Below are positions 1 to 11,200 of a DNA stretch of 64,000 nucleotides, piece after piece. Numbering within the stretch: position 1 is the stretch's first letter; each line of letters starts with the position of its first letter. The DNA lies in the NCBI GenBank assembly GCA_022702705.1, contig CM040423.1:45023575-45087574 (forward strand), read 5' to 3'. Under the pieces are notes generated by a model. It searched no databases. It saw nothing but the letters and a program-made list of their open reading frames with translations, and was not told the origin of the DNA. This stretch comes from Papilionanthe hookeriana x Papilionanthe teres (lineage: Eukaryota > Streptophyta > Magnoliopsida > Asparagales > Orchidaceae). Made by a program: the position numbers and the translations under genes.

Positions 1-551
1 AAAAAGTGGTGTTTATAACATTAGAACAAGCAAAGAGGGGCATCCATATTAATCTTCAATTTGCAATACGCCCCATGTTTCAAGGGTATTAGTCTACGTG
101 ATTTATTTTCTTTGGGATGTGTACTAGAACTCAACATTTTGAAATTCCTCATTTTGTTTTCAAACAATGTGCAATTAAGCTTACAAAGAGGAATCCAGAA
201 GACATCAGGAGATAACGACGTCCAATAAGATAATAGTTACAGTTGTGACAAATTAAACATCACGGAAACTCAACAAATAAAAAGGATCCAATACAACAAA
301 TTAAACATCAGTGTATGTTTGTCCCGGAGCAACATAATATGTACACAGTCAAGATGGATGGGATATAATATTCTTCAACACTTTTAATAGATAAGTCCAG
401 CATCTAACTTTCAACATCCAAAAGCAAAAGATAGTCCCCAGTCTAGTTCCAAGGGTTGTCAGTTAGGTTACTCGGTGAGAAAATTCATCAATAATCCAAG
501 TCCATTATATTCCGAACGCGGTACACTAACATTGAAAAATAAGATCTCTTT
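1..551. other. Non-coding, no recognised feature
   Basis: AT-rich sequence with no open frame of useful length and no repeat I recognise. If the candidate minus-strand exon just to the right is real, this would be its first intron. Confidence 0.4.
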
Positions 552-693
552 CTACGACGCTTTGTCTGTTGAGAAAACTCCATATTTTTTAACTCTATTA
601 ATTATTAAAAGATAATTATAACACCTTCGGAGATAAGGGAGAAGCAGCGAATCGACGAGCAAATCGAAGGGGAAATAGGACATTTCTATGTAC

Positions 694-788
694 CTAACGC
701 GGAACTTAGGGCCAAAAGCAATGGCATCATTGAGTTCATAATTTCGCCCAAGTGTTTGCTGCGGTGGAAGCGAAGCGAAGTCCGACAA
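694..788 (-). CDS. Possible first coding exon of an unrecognised gene running left out of the window
   Basis: On the minus strand an ATG at 788 opens a frame beginning MSDFASLPPQQTLGRNYEL. After about 32 codons the sequence reads AG followed by GTACAT (positions 695-692), a good splice donor. Beyond that point the frame continues to 552 but turns into AT-rich, intron-like residues. A modest pyrimidine-rich, leader-like stretch lies upstream (789-840). I do not recognise the protein, and no second exon can be picked out between 1 and 551. It could equally be a chance open frame. Confidence 0.25.
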
Positions 789-1294
789 AGCTTATCATCC
801 CAACAGCCATTCTCTGTTTTCTCTATTTCTTATACACCCTAACAGAGTTGAAACTCCCCTCAAAAGAGCCCTAAGAATGATGGGAGTTGATTTTAAATGT
901 GCTTTTAGACAAACCAAAGCCAGAATCCAGAAATGGTGTATCATATTAATATTGTTTCCCAGATCATACATCTACACTACCAAGTCAGAATAAGCTAACT
1001 TGCATGTGAGGTAGAGATTGAAGAGGTTGGAAACTGCAGGTTGCAGCAATAAAAGTTATTTTTCCTCAAAAATATTGTATTGCAATATCATCCCAACTCT
1101 TATTTTTCTTCTGTTTCTCAAATGCTGCTCGAACAACCATTTTAATGTCATATAGGGCAGAGGAGATGCTGCATATTTGTCCATCATATCTTCTATATAT
1201 ATATTTTTTCAAATATAATTGACATTTTCATTTGCAGATAGAAAATTGTAAGCGGCAAGCTAGTTAGTTAATGTTATATTAAAGGGATAATTAC
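789..1294. other. Intergenic, no recognised feature
   Basis: No coding frame and no repeat recognised. It contains a short TA run near 1195-1205. Confidence 0.35.
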
Positions 1295-1825
1295 ATGGAT
1301 ATCACCCGAAACATTGGTATTTATGAATTGACCCCTTGGTTATTTTTGTAACTATCAAATACCGTGTTGGTGTATTTACACTTGCCATGATAAAATTATT
1401 AAGAATTTGTGTTAGGAATTATACTAGGAAATAATTTATTCTTACGGGAAGTTATAAGGAATAAATTATTTCCTTGAGTTAAGAAGATATTTTATTTATT
1501 ATTTTATATTTATTTCCTTGGATTATGAATTATTTATTTTCCTATTTTATGTTATTTCATATATCTCCTAATAATTAATATGAATTGATTATTGGAAATA
1601 TTGAGAGATATATTTTTCTTTTCATATCATTTTCTTTTTATTATTTTTTCTATTATAGGATTTTTGTAAGGGTTATTTCGTATTATTCTAAATTTTAACA
1701 ATTTGATAAAAATGAAAAGGTTGCTTTTTACCGTGAATTTTGATATTTGTGGGGGGAATTTGAAAAATGAATGAAAGAGATAAGGGGGTTGATTTACAAA
1801 TGGCAAATTTTGGGTGGAGTATATT
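1295..1825. repeat. MITE-like inverted-repeat element, split by a solo LTR
   Basis: The left end (about 1300-1345, CACCCGAAA ... TTGACCCCTTGG) matches the reverse complement of the right end (about 1787-1822, AGGGGGTTGATT ... TTTTGGGTG) with scattered mismatches. This gives terminal inverted repeats of roughly 35 bp. Removing the LTR at 1410-1700 and one copy of its target duplication leaves an element of about 235 bp. The superfamily is not determined and the outer boundaries are approximate. Confidence 0.5.
1410..1700 (+). mobile_element. Solo LTR (R family), 291 bp
   Basis: It starts TGTTAGGAATTATA and ends AATTTTAACA, and is flanked on both sides by the perfect 5-bp duplication ATTTG (1405-1409 and 1701-1705). 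It aligns along its length with the LTRs at 4968-5269, 58352-58652 and 59672-59971, sharing blocks such as AAGAAGATATTTTAT, TGATTATTGG and GATATATTTTTC. There is no primer site or internal region, so it is what remains after LTR-LTR recombination. Confidence 0.9.
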
Positions 1826-2072
1826 AAATGCATGTTGGATGCTTGATGCTTCTGCACGTGGTTGGTTGGACTGCCACTTTCTTCACTTTATGGCTTACTT
1901 TTTCATGCGACCGTATTTATTATCCCTTGGCCAGCTCTTCTCACTGCTTTATATATAATGAGGTTTGTTTCGTTCCGTTTGGATCTTAGTGATGTGATGG
2001 CCCTGTTTTAAAATTAAGGTTTTTGACCAGTGGAGTCGAAATAATTACCTGAAAGTTTTAAGAAAAGAAGGA

Positions 2073-2312
2073 AATTTACACATATATATCACACAATCCT
2101 TGTGAATTTACATAACTACTATCTAAATTTGATCTTTATATTTTAGTGCCATAAATATGTATGAAAATGTATATTAAAGTTAGTAAGAATAATATTTTTT
2201 TTATGCGATATTAAATATTTGAGTACTATGCATAAAAATATGAAAGTTTAGCTATTATATATGTAAACATATATATAAGAATTATGTGGTATGGATATAA
2301 ATACCCCCAAAA
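2073..2312. repeat. MITE family A copy
   Basis: Full-length but diverged member of the roughly 240-bp palindromic family. The left end is a diverged TTTACACATATATATCAC and the right end reads AATTATGTGGTATGGATATAAAT, the reverse-complement relationship typical of the family. The central part includes the shared GAAAGTTTAG stretch. Confidence 0.65.
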
Positions 2313-2739
2313 TAATTATACTTGTGTGTCGGAAGATAATTGGCAATAGAACATCAATTTGGCATCTAAACTTTGGACGGAGATTCATGATACAGATAAA
2401 TGAAAAGTAGGAGGAGATTTCCCGATTTTTTATGTGGAAATCCTTGAAATGGGGAAATTTTTAGAAGGCATAGCCCAATTAAAATAAGCCACTATGCAAT
2501 TATAAGTAAATAGTTTCACTCTTCTCTTAAATCTAGGAATAGATCCACTCTTCTCTTGAATATAAGAAGATGAGAGTTATAAAGTTAATCATCGTAGATG
2601 TACAACGATTGTTCATCGATAGTGGTCTAATTAGGTTGTAATAAACATAGTTTTTAGGGATAATGGCGATGGCAAACCGCAAGAACCATAGTCGATAGCT
2701 ATGAAGAAAGTGGTACGCTATGAATGTTGTAGATAGGGT
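2313..2739. other. Intergenic, no recognised feature
   Basis: No open frame of note. The right part begins to show the GTAG / GTTGTG-rich composition of the adjoining satellite, so the satellite edge is gradual. Confidence 0.35.
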
Positions 2740-3790
2740 GTTGTGGCACTAGCTTGTCATGGATGTCATGGTTGAAAGTTGTGATAATAGTTGGTTATGT
2801 AGTTCATAGGTGGTAGCTTCAAAAGCATCGTTTGATTGCAACAGTCGTAGTAGAGAGTTATGATAGTGTTTGTAGGCTACACAGGTCGGAGTTGGGAGCT
2901 ACATGAGCTGGAGTACGTAAGCTGTAGCAATAAGTTGTAAATAAAGTTTATAAGTCACAATGCCTGGAATTGAGAGTTGCATGAGCTGTGAGCCACGTAT
3001 GCTATAATTGGTCAAATAGAGTTTGGTGGTGTGTTGCAGTAACATCCACTGACTGCAGAGGCCGAAGTTGGAAACTGCATGATTTGTGAGCCACGTAGGT
3101 AATATTTGATCATATAGGTCGTAGTGGTGAGCTAAAATAATATATGTAGACCGCAAAGGTCGAGAGTTGGATGAGTTGTGAGCCACGTAGGTTGTAGTTG
3201 GTCATATATGTCATAGAGATGAGCCACAATAATGTTTGTAGACCGGAAAGTCATGAGTTTGAAGCTACATGAGCTGTGAGACACTTAAGTCGTAGTTGGT
3301 CACATGGGTTGTAATTTTGAGTTGCAATAATATTTGTAGGCCGCAAGTGCTATAGTTGGGAGTTGTATGACTTGTATGAGTTGTGAGCCACGAATGACAT
3401 AATTAGTCATATAGGTCATAGTATAGAGCTATTATAATGTTCGTAGACCATAGTAGCGATAGTTGTGAGTTGCATGAGTTGTGGATTACGTTAGCCATAG
3501 TTTGTCACATAAGTGGTTGTGGTGAGTTGCGATAATATTTGTATGTCACAAATGCTAGAGTTGTTAGCTGCATGAGTTGTGGACCACGTAGACCATAGCG
3601 ATGAGTCATAATAACGTCCATAGGCCACAAAGGCCAAAGTTGGAGGTTGCATTTACTGTGAGCCATCAAACATGTAAGGCTTAGTTGGACACAAACAATA
3701 GTTGTGAGCTGTGATAATTTCTATAAGCCACAAAATTAAAGTTGGGAGTTGTATGTGTTGTGGATTATGTAGGTCGTAATTGGGAGAGAA
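2740..3790. repeat. Degenerate tandem satellite, unit about 97 bp
   Basis: About ten diverged units follow each other, starting near 2884, 2973, 3067, 3165, 3259, 3356, 3462, 3560, 3640 and 3740, with less clear ones to the left. Each unit reads roughly: GTTGGGAGTTGCATGAG, TGTGAGCCACGTAGG, GTAGTTGGTCATATAGG, then GAGTTGCAATAATATTTG and a CCGCAAAG block. Unit lengths vary from about 80 to 106 bp. No reading frame stays open, so this is a non-coding array. Confidence 0.8.
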
Positions 3791-4657
3791 CTTCAGGAGT
3801 CCGGAGAAAAGTCACTATATTTTGAGTATGATGATCATAAGCAGTTATTGCAAAAAGTTATCGACGGATCTTTGATACAACATTATCCATGATCTTGTAT
3901 TAGGAGTAGATTGGTACACCGTAGGTAGAATGTGTTATTATGACATATTTGGGATGTATCTTTGCACATAATTCAGGACACTACACTGATCAATAACAAA
4001 CTTCGTTATTTCGCACGAAATTTCATTGTAAGCTACGTCGTTACTATGTGTGGTCTATCAATGGTGACGAGTAGAGGCAGACAACAGTGATCGATGGTGG
4101 CTAACGAGTGGTGGTCGGCAACTACGAACAGCTCTGAAAATTAGCACATTCTCTTCTCCTTTTGGTTTATCTCTAACTCAAGGTCCAACTCTTTGGTTCC
4201 CTTTTATGAATGGAATATAACTCTATTTATAACGTTTGCGAGTGACATATTTTTCATATAAAAACAGAATCTGGACCACTCCATCAGATAAGTTAGAGAG
4301 ATTTTCTCAATTGGATAGTGTTTTATGGATATTTAAGTGTCTTAATGATGTCAGAATTGAGTGATATTGAGTTTGTATGATTTGTCTCATCGAGATGCTC
4401 AATTTAACTATAGGCTTGTCAGGCTTGGTCGATTTGACCTTCCAGTTGGCCACCCAAAGCTTCTAAAAACAGTTTTAATGACTTAATTTGTACTTGATTT
4501 GACTTATGTTTGAAGACTTCTTGCCCAAAAAAATATCCCGAGATTCCTTTATTGCATCAAGATTTGTGTCAAACGATGAAAATTTGTTAATGACATGCAA
4601 TACTATAAATTATTAAATTTTTAAAAAAATATTAGTATACTTCACATCATGATTTTA
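3791..4657. other. Intergenic, no recognised feature
   Basis: Nothing coding. It may be the unique flank of whatever element carried the satellite, but I see no LTR ends or inverted termini to prove that. Confidence 0.35.
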
Positions 4658-4893
4658 TGGGTCATTTATATACAAACCACCCCTATTCAATTTATTTACA
4701 TTTCTATCACTCAGATATTTTATATCACATCAGAAATTCCACAATTATAAAATTTAGATAACATTTCTATCACTCAGATATTTTATATCACATTATTTTT
4801 ATGTATAAATATGGTGACATATATATAAAATATGAAATTTTAAGTGTTGGACAAGTAAATACCTAGGAATTTAGTGGCATGCATGTAAAATCT
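4658..4893. repeat. MITE family A copy
   Basis: The ends read TTTATATACAAACCAC on the left and GTGGCATGCATGTAAA on the right. Inside, a roughly 35-bp block (CATTTCTATCACTCAGATAT) occurs twice, at about 4692 and 4763, which is a small internal duplication. Confidence 0.6.
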
Positions 4894-4967
4894 TCCAAAA
4901 TACATCTGGATTGAAATTTTAGAAGGAAAGTATGAGCACGCGGATTGAAGAGTTCTACTATTGATCA

Positions 4968-5269
4968 TGTTAAAAATTATAATAGCAAATAATTTATTCT
5001 TGCAATAAATTATTTCCTCATATCAAGAAGATATTTTATATTTAATTCCTTATATTAGGAATTACTTATTTTCCCGTTTTATATTATCTCCTATATCTCC
5101 TAATAATTAAAATTAATTGATTATTGGAGATATTGAGAGATATATTTTTCATTTCTTATCATTTTCTTTTATTATTTTTCCTATTATAGGATTCTTGTAA
5201 GGGTTATTTATACCCCCGTTCATATTAATGAAATAATCAACGCATTCCGCATTATTCTAAATTTCAACA
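4968..5269 (+). mobile_element. Solo LTR (R family), 302 bp
   Basis: It starts TGTTAAAAATTATAATAG and ends AAATTTCAACA, with the perfect 5-bp target duplication GATCA at 4963-4967 and 5270-5274. It is highly similar to the LTRs of the element at 58352-59971. The base after CAACA is the target duplication and not a primer-binding site, so this is a true solo LTR even though a gag remnant follows 110 bp downstream. Confidence 0.93.
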
Positions 5270-5385
5270 GATCAATCTTATAATAGTCTTTAGATTACAA
5301 TTCGTGTATATATATATAGAATCAAGTCATAAACAATATATATATAGAATCAAGTCATATATATATAGAATCAAGTCATAAACAA

Positions 5386-6008
5386 GTGATACAGAGCCAA
5401 CTTTTGATTTCGATGATGGCAACGATGATGAACAATATCCCTCTTTTAGATTGCAACACCGTATTTTCGCTTTGGCAGGCTAAGATGAGAGCTGTCATAG
5501 TGCGGATGGATATAGAAGATGCGTTATTTGGGTTTGAAAAGATGCCCTCATTATGGACAGTAAAGGAAAAGCTACACAAAATATTGAAAGGCTCTTTCTC
5601 AAATTCAACATTTTCTATCAAATATACTTCTAGGATATTTTGAAGGAGAAGACAATTATTGCGTTATGGCTGAAATTATGGATCGTGCAAGACGAAATGT
5701 CTGACCAAGAAGTTGCACTTGAAGCAACGTTTGCACTTTCATGTGATGACAAAAAGTGCATCGCTTATAAATTAATTATTTATAAGGAGAATGTCTATAA
5801 TTTAAAGGCTATCCAAGTTAAGTATGACGAAAAATATTTGATATTTATGCTGTTGTGCTTGCTACCTTCTTCAACAACGTCTAAATATATCATCTTGTTT
5901 CGACGAGAGACGCTTATTCCAAACAAGGTATGGATGAACTTATTACCTAATGAGAATGTCTTGTCGTTCAAGGTAGAACTCAATAGAAGAGTTCTGGTGC
6001 TAATATGA
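5386..6008 (+). pseudogene. Decayed Ty1/copia gag fragment
   Basis: Two frames (5386-5643 and 5640-6008) overlap by 4 bp and together resemble the N-terminal half of a copia Gag polyprotein. They contain FSLWQAKMRAVI, a stretch like the WLKL ... LYM region, and MLLCLLPSS (residues about 76-84 of the second frame), the usual LLLCSLPSSY motif, followed by the TLI element. A frame change separates the two halves and nothing of protease, integrase or reverse transcriptase follows. It is dead and lies in the same orientation as the solo LTR to its left. Confidence 0.7.
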
Positions 6009-6156
6009 CTAGTAGATTAAAATTTAGAAATACTAATAAACATACTATTACTGTAAAAAGAAAAAGAAACAGATCAAGCTGAATGCCATCAGCTGCATAA
6101 TATAAATAAAAAATCAACTTATAATCACAAGTCAAATAATTGGGTGCTACCTACAG

Positions 6157-6460
6157 GTCCGTTTGGCGGAGGCGGTGCCGCATTGCACTGCAATTTGTCT
6201 GTTTGGATAGACTGTATTTTAATAGTGTTTTAACCGTTTTTCCAAAAAACTACCGCTGACATATGTATTTTCCCACCAGTCCTGACTCGGCACAACGACA
6301 AATTTCTAGCTGTGATCTGATATTTTTTTAAAAAATTATAATACCTACAATAATTTTTGAACATCAAATTATTTTTTAGCAGTTTCAGGTCTTTTTTAAT
6401 AAGCTGCAAATTTATTTTATCATCATGAACATTTTATTATTTTTATAATTTTTAAATCCA
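6157..6460. repeat. hAT-like non-autonomous element (approximate limits)
   Basis: It begins GGTCCGTTTGGCGGAGGCGG, a typical start for plant hAT MITEs. It resembles the reverse complement of the right end of the element at 43653-43922 (GGCGGTGC / GTGCCGCA blocks). The right terminus is not clear and runs up to the leader of the downstream gene. Confidence 0.4.
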
Positions 6461-6537
6461 GTAGCAGCACATTCCGAAAATACCCTCACGGACAGACTCA
6501 GTCGGAAGCTGTATTTAGAACCTCTTAAAGGATAGAA

Positions 6538-6750
6538 ATGGAAATCTATGGAGTGGCAGCTAATGCCAGAGAGCGGGGGGCTTCTGTAACTCATCAGCCT
6601 TTGGCGAGGGTATATGCTCTGCGCGGATTCGGTTCTTTCCTCTTCTTCCTTCTTCTTCCTCTTCGGCAAAGAGTTAATGAAATGGAAGTTTACAAAGTGG
6701 GAAGACTTCAATTGAAACCATGCGTTATTTCTCTTCTCCCTTAGATCTCA
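6538..6750 (+). other. Probable 5' leader exon of the ankyrin-RCC1 gene
   Basis: A locally GC-richer, pyrimidine-rich stretch (TTCCTCTTCTTCC repeats) ends at GATCTCAG followed by GTTTGTTTC, a good splice donor. From there to about 7879 the sequence is T-rich and intron-like, ending TTTTTTTTGCAG. A small upstream frame (ATG near 6681, ending at 6744) would sit in this leader. That this is the leader of the gene at 8251 is inferred from position. Confidence 0.5.
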
Positions 6751-8250
6751 GGTTTGTTTCTTTAGATGAGGTTTCTTTTCGCACATTGAACCATGTAAAA
6801 TCTTATCCGCGCAATCTATGTTTAGTTTGCGGAGTTTTCCTCGAGATTTGATTGGAGTAACGGCGATGCGATGGATGGCAATTGGGTTTTTTTGGTTTGA
6901 TGATGATTTTTGTCGCTTCTTTTACTTTTATGTCTTTATTTTTTGTTGTTGTATGATGGAGACGATTATTGTTCTTAGATGAGTTAGGTTTTAGTGGTGT
7001 TTGTGGTTTTTGTGTTCGTGTTGAGGAGATTATTGGGCCATTATGTGAACTTCAGGTGGGCATAACGATGCGGGATCGGGTTGTTGAAGTTTTGTACTAC
7101 CGCGCTTTGTTTCATCTGATTTCTACGTGCTAATGTGCTAGGATTCGCTTTCTGAACTTGTGTAATGATGATCACGGATTTAATCGATTTCATATTTTTC
7201 TTCGTCTCTAATTGTTGGAATTAGGTCTTTTGTTTTGGATGCTGGGGTTGGAGGGGTTTGTGATATTTTCTGTGAAATTATTCATGAAAAAAAAAATCTA
7301 ATAAGCTAAAAAATTAGTTTCTTATGTGCCCGTCAAGTTTATGATACCTGCCTTAGGAGTAATTTTTTTGTAATTGCAACATTAACTCCTTATTTTAGAT
7401 TTGTAAAGTTCTTTGAAATTAAAACTTAAAAAAGGTAAATCATGTGGCGGTTTAAATTGAATTGCTAAGCTGGAGAGGTTTGCAATGAAGCCTTATCCTT
7501 TGACTTTATCATCTTTGAATTGAGCACCTAAGTTGATATAATATTGACATAAGGTAATTGCTAAAGATGCTAGAAGTCGATAATTATGAAATTGTTCTTC
7601 TTAAGATAATCTGATGCTTATATTTGCAATCTTCTGATGGTATGATCTGATATTGGAAGACAATTATTTCAGGATGATACATAATTCATCATCTGCTTGA
7701 TCTAAAATTTTATCTTATACATTAAGACTTAAATTCCACCATGATCCAAACAAATTATTATTTACAATGTAAGATACCAAAGTGTCTAGTAATTTTTTGT
7801 TTTGACTTTTATAAAATCTGTTTCTTAAATTTGTTGTTCAGGTAAAATTAATTCGATTTGATTTGATTTTTTTTGCAGGAGTCTTCTTCCTTTTGTTGTT
7901 TCTTTTGTACATCAGATATATGGAATGATGCTTTAGGCAAGCTAGACTAGATTTACATGGAATCTTAAGGTTATTGCCTTTGATGATGGATATGAATTAT
8001 TCCAGGGAAGGAGTAATTTTAGAGTTTTAACCTCAGGTTAACTTTTATGGTCTAGATGCTTAGTTAAGTGGAGTTCTGCCTCTTGATATATTGCAGTCAG
8101 GGTGGAACCTAAGCTGAGAAGTAACAAATTCATGTTCCAAGGGATGACAAATAATAATGTAATGTCATCGCGTAGGCTATTTGAGCTAAAAGTGCAAATG
8201 TGAACAAAGTATTGCTGAAACTTAAAAGTATTACTCCAATCTGTGTACTA

Positions 8251-11200
8251 ATGGAGGGTTTAGAATCGCCTTCAAGCCACATCAAATATGCCCCTTCTCG
8301 TAGGTTCTCTTCAAGCTTTTCCCCCAAAGATTTGTGGTTGGCATCAAGGCATGGTTCTGTGGCTGAGGTGGATGCAGCTCTGCTAGCACTAAAGAAGAAT
8401 GGTGGAACTGTGGATTTGCGGAATGCTTCGGGAGTTTCTCCTCTTCACATTGCCATATGGAGGAATCATGTACCCATAGTTAAGAGATTACTGGCTGCAG
8501 GAGCTGATCCTGATGCAAGGGTGTGTTATCTACGATATTCATTTAGTAATTTCTCATCTGTTTTTCTTACTCTTCATGTTTGGATTTTTTTCTTGGTAGC
8601 ACATCGTGGTATCATTATTGAAATTGTGTAACAATTTATTTTAAAAGACTACTATAATTTTTTGCAGCAGTAATAGATTGTTATCCGGGTTATCTTTTCT
8701 TTGTGTATGCATGTGGTATTCATTTGTTTGCTTCGAACCTCATTATTATCTTTGCTGAACTATATTTGAGCATTCTTCGCTCTTGTGAGATATTTTAACT
8801 AAAAACCAGATATATAGATTTGCTAAGGGCCTTTTAGGTATTATTGTTTTTTATTATTTTAAAATACGTTGCTTATTGTATTTTTCATATATTTTTATCT
8901 TTTATTTTCTAAATAAATCAACTTATTATTATAAACACTCCAAAGAACTTGTAGGTATTCCTCATGTTTTAAAAACAAGTATCATCGCCACCTGCAGGTC
9001 GTCAGCGAGAAAGAAAAAAATAGAACATGTTTTATTTTAACATACTAAATATGTTTTGTTTCAAATCAAAACATTAACTAAGGCAAAATAAAAGTTTTTA
9101 AAAAAATACCAAAGGATCTCAAATAGCCTCCCAAGGTGTACATAGGGATAGCTTCCAAGGAGTTCAAGAAAAGCAAATGATTTGACATACTAGTTCTTAT
9201 TTCTTTAAGTAGCAAGTGTTCTCAGTGTAGTTGTTGAACTCTATTACTTGAGAAGTGCTTGCTTGTCCCCTTTTTTCATCTCATGTTTTTCCACTATTGT
9301 TTGGAGCTCCCTTTAAGTTTTAATATACAGTGGAAGAAATCTTGTTGCGCGGTACTCAGACTCTTTCAGTTTAAGAAATTAAATAATTTTCCTTGTTGCT
9401 GCCCTTGTCAAAAGTATTCCGAAGAACTACCCAAACTATATGAACCTGAACCATTTGATGCAAAATAATGCTTATAATTCAACAACAACGATAGTATTTT
9501 CTTATTATTGCAAGTTAGGCCATATAAGTATTATATTTTACTCTTAAAAGTAAGAAGGAAACATTGCTGTTAAGGTTTGGGAAGCTATTTTCTTTTAGAT
9601 GAGCGGCTGTTTCCTTTCCTACAATATAAGCGCCAACTCGCTGACCATCCCCAGGTGATTTATCAACTAGCACACAACATATGACTCTTTTATTAAGTTG
9701 GGTAGATGCTTCCCACAAAGAAACCTGGTTTCATATTGGTTATTATAAATATTTTTCCTATATAAATTGCTAGTACAAATTAATGGCCTGCAATTCCATT
9801 TAATAATATTCTATCTTCTGAATAATGCTTTTTCAGGATGGAGAGTCAGGATGGAGCAGCTTGCACAGGGCACTCCATTTTGGCCATCTTGCTGTTGCAA
9901 GTGTTCTTATACAGGCTGGTGCATCCCCCACAGCAGAGGATTTTAAATGCCGTACCCCAGTTGACCTTCTCTCAGGGCCTGTTTCTCAAGTTGTTGGCAA
10001 TAATCTTGACTCAGGTTGTTCATTCTGCAATTTTGTTTGAAATTCCATAATTAATTTTTGCATATTATCTTAAGGGTTATGGCTTAAATTAGTGAAGACA
10101 AGTTTTGTTATTGCATATGGCTAATTTCATATATTTCTTACCTACTTGATGAGCATTTGATATTTGCATATGGGCATATTTTGAATTTAATTGCAAATGC
10201 CACATCTCTTTGAGGGCCCGCTGGGATAGTTTTTTGTCTGCTTTGCATTTCTGACCAACGCCACAATTTATTTCTAGGAACTATATTCTAGCTACTTTCT
10301 AAAAATTTTGGCGGTGGGAAGATGCTTTTTGCAACCAAATCTGATAAATTATGGCGGCCGTAAGAAAATTATTCTCTGACTTTTTTTAAAAAATAAATAT
10401 TTATAATTCCCACCATAATTTTTTAAGTTGTTTTTAGAACCACAGCTTACTTGTATAAAAAGATGCAGCAGCCCAAACAAAACCTGTCACCCCTAGATTT
10501 CCACCACTTTGTATCCGTTGGTTCTAATGTTTTTTCTACTGATTTCTGAAATTGCTTCAATAAATTTCCCGTGAAATTTTAATTGTTTTTTTGTTCTTGC
10601 AGTTGCAACTGAAGTCTATAGCTGGGGAAGTGGGACAAACTATCAGCTTGGAACCGGCAATGCTCACATCCAGAAACTACCAGGAAAAGTAGACGCGCTT
10701 CATGATTCTTATATTAAGATAATTGCTGCTTCTAAGTTTCATAGTATTGCCGTCGGTTCAAATGGGGAGCTTTATACTTGGGGATTTGGTAGGGGCGGTA
10801 GGCTTGGACACCCAGATTTTGATGTTCACAGGTTACTAATTCTTCCATGCTACCACATTTTTGCCTATGGATTTTCAGTTTGTCAATTATTAATTTCATC
10901 TGCGCTTATTTCTTGCTCAACTATAATTCTAGTTTCATCGACTTTCTGATATTGCATCACCTATCAATATGATGTGTTTTTATTTTTCTGTTATAGTATT
11001 TTAGTGGTGATTGAATGAGACCAGTTATTGATTCTTGTTCTAAATTTTATCTTAGATTTTCATATTTAAGACAAACCATATGTTTGTCGCGGTCTTGTTC
11101 TAAAGCAATTCTCAACGGTGAAGCTTTATTTTATCATGGGTTGCATTTTCCTTGTTTATCACATGGAAGAGAATCAATGGCCAAATGATTTTATACTAGG

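Noticed and set aside
1627..1958. Open frames across the solo LTR and its right flank
   Set aside because: They run through LTR and MITE sequence on opposite strands and encode nothing recognisable.
2740..3790. Regularly spaced repeats resembling a CRISPR array
   Set aside because: The units are contiguous and diverged throughout, with no identical repeats separated by unique spacers, and the context is a plant nuclear genome.
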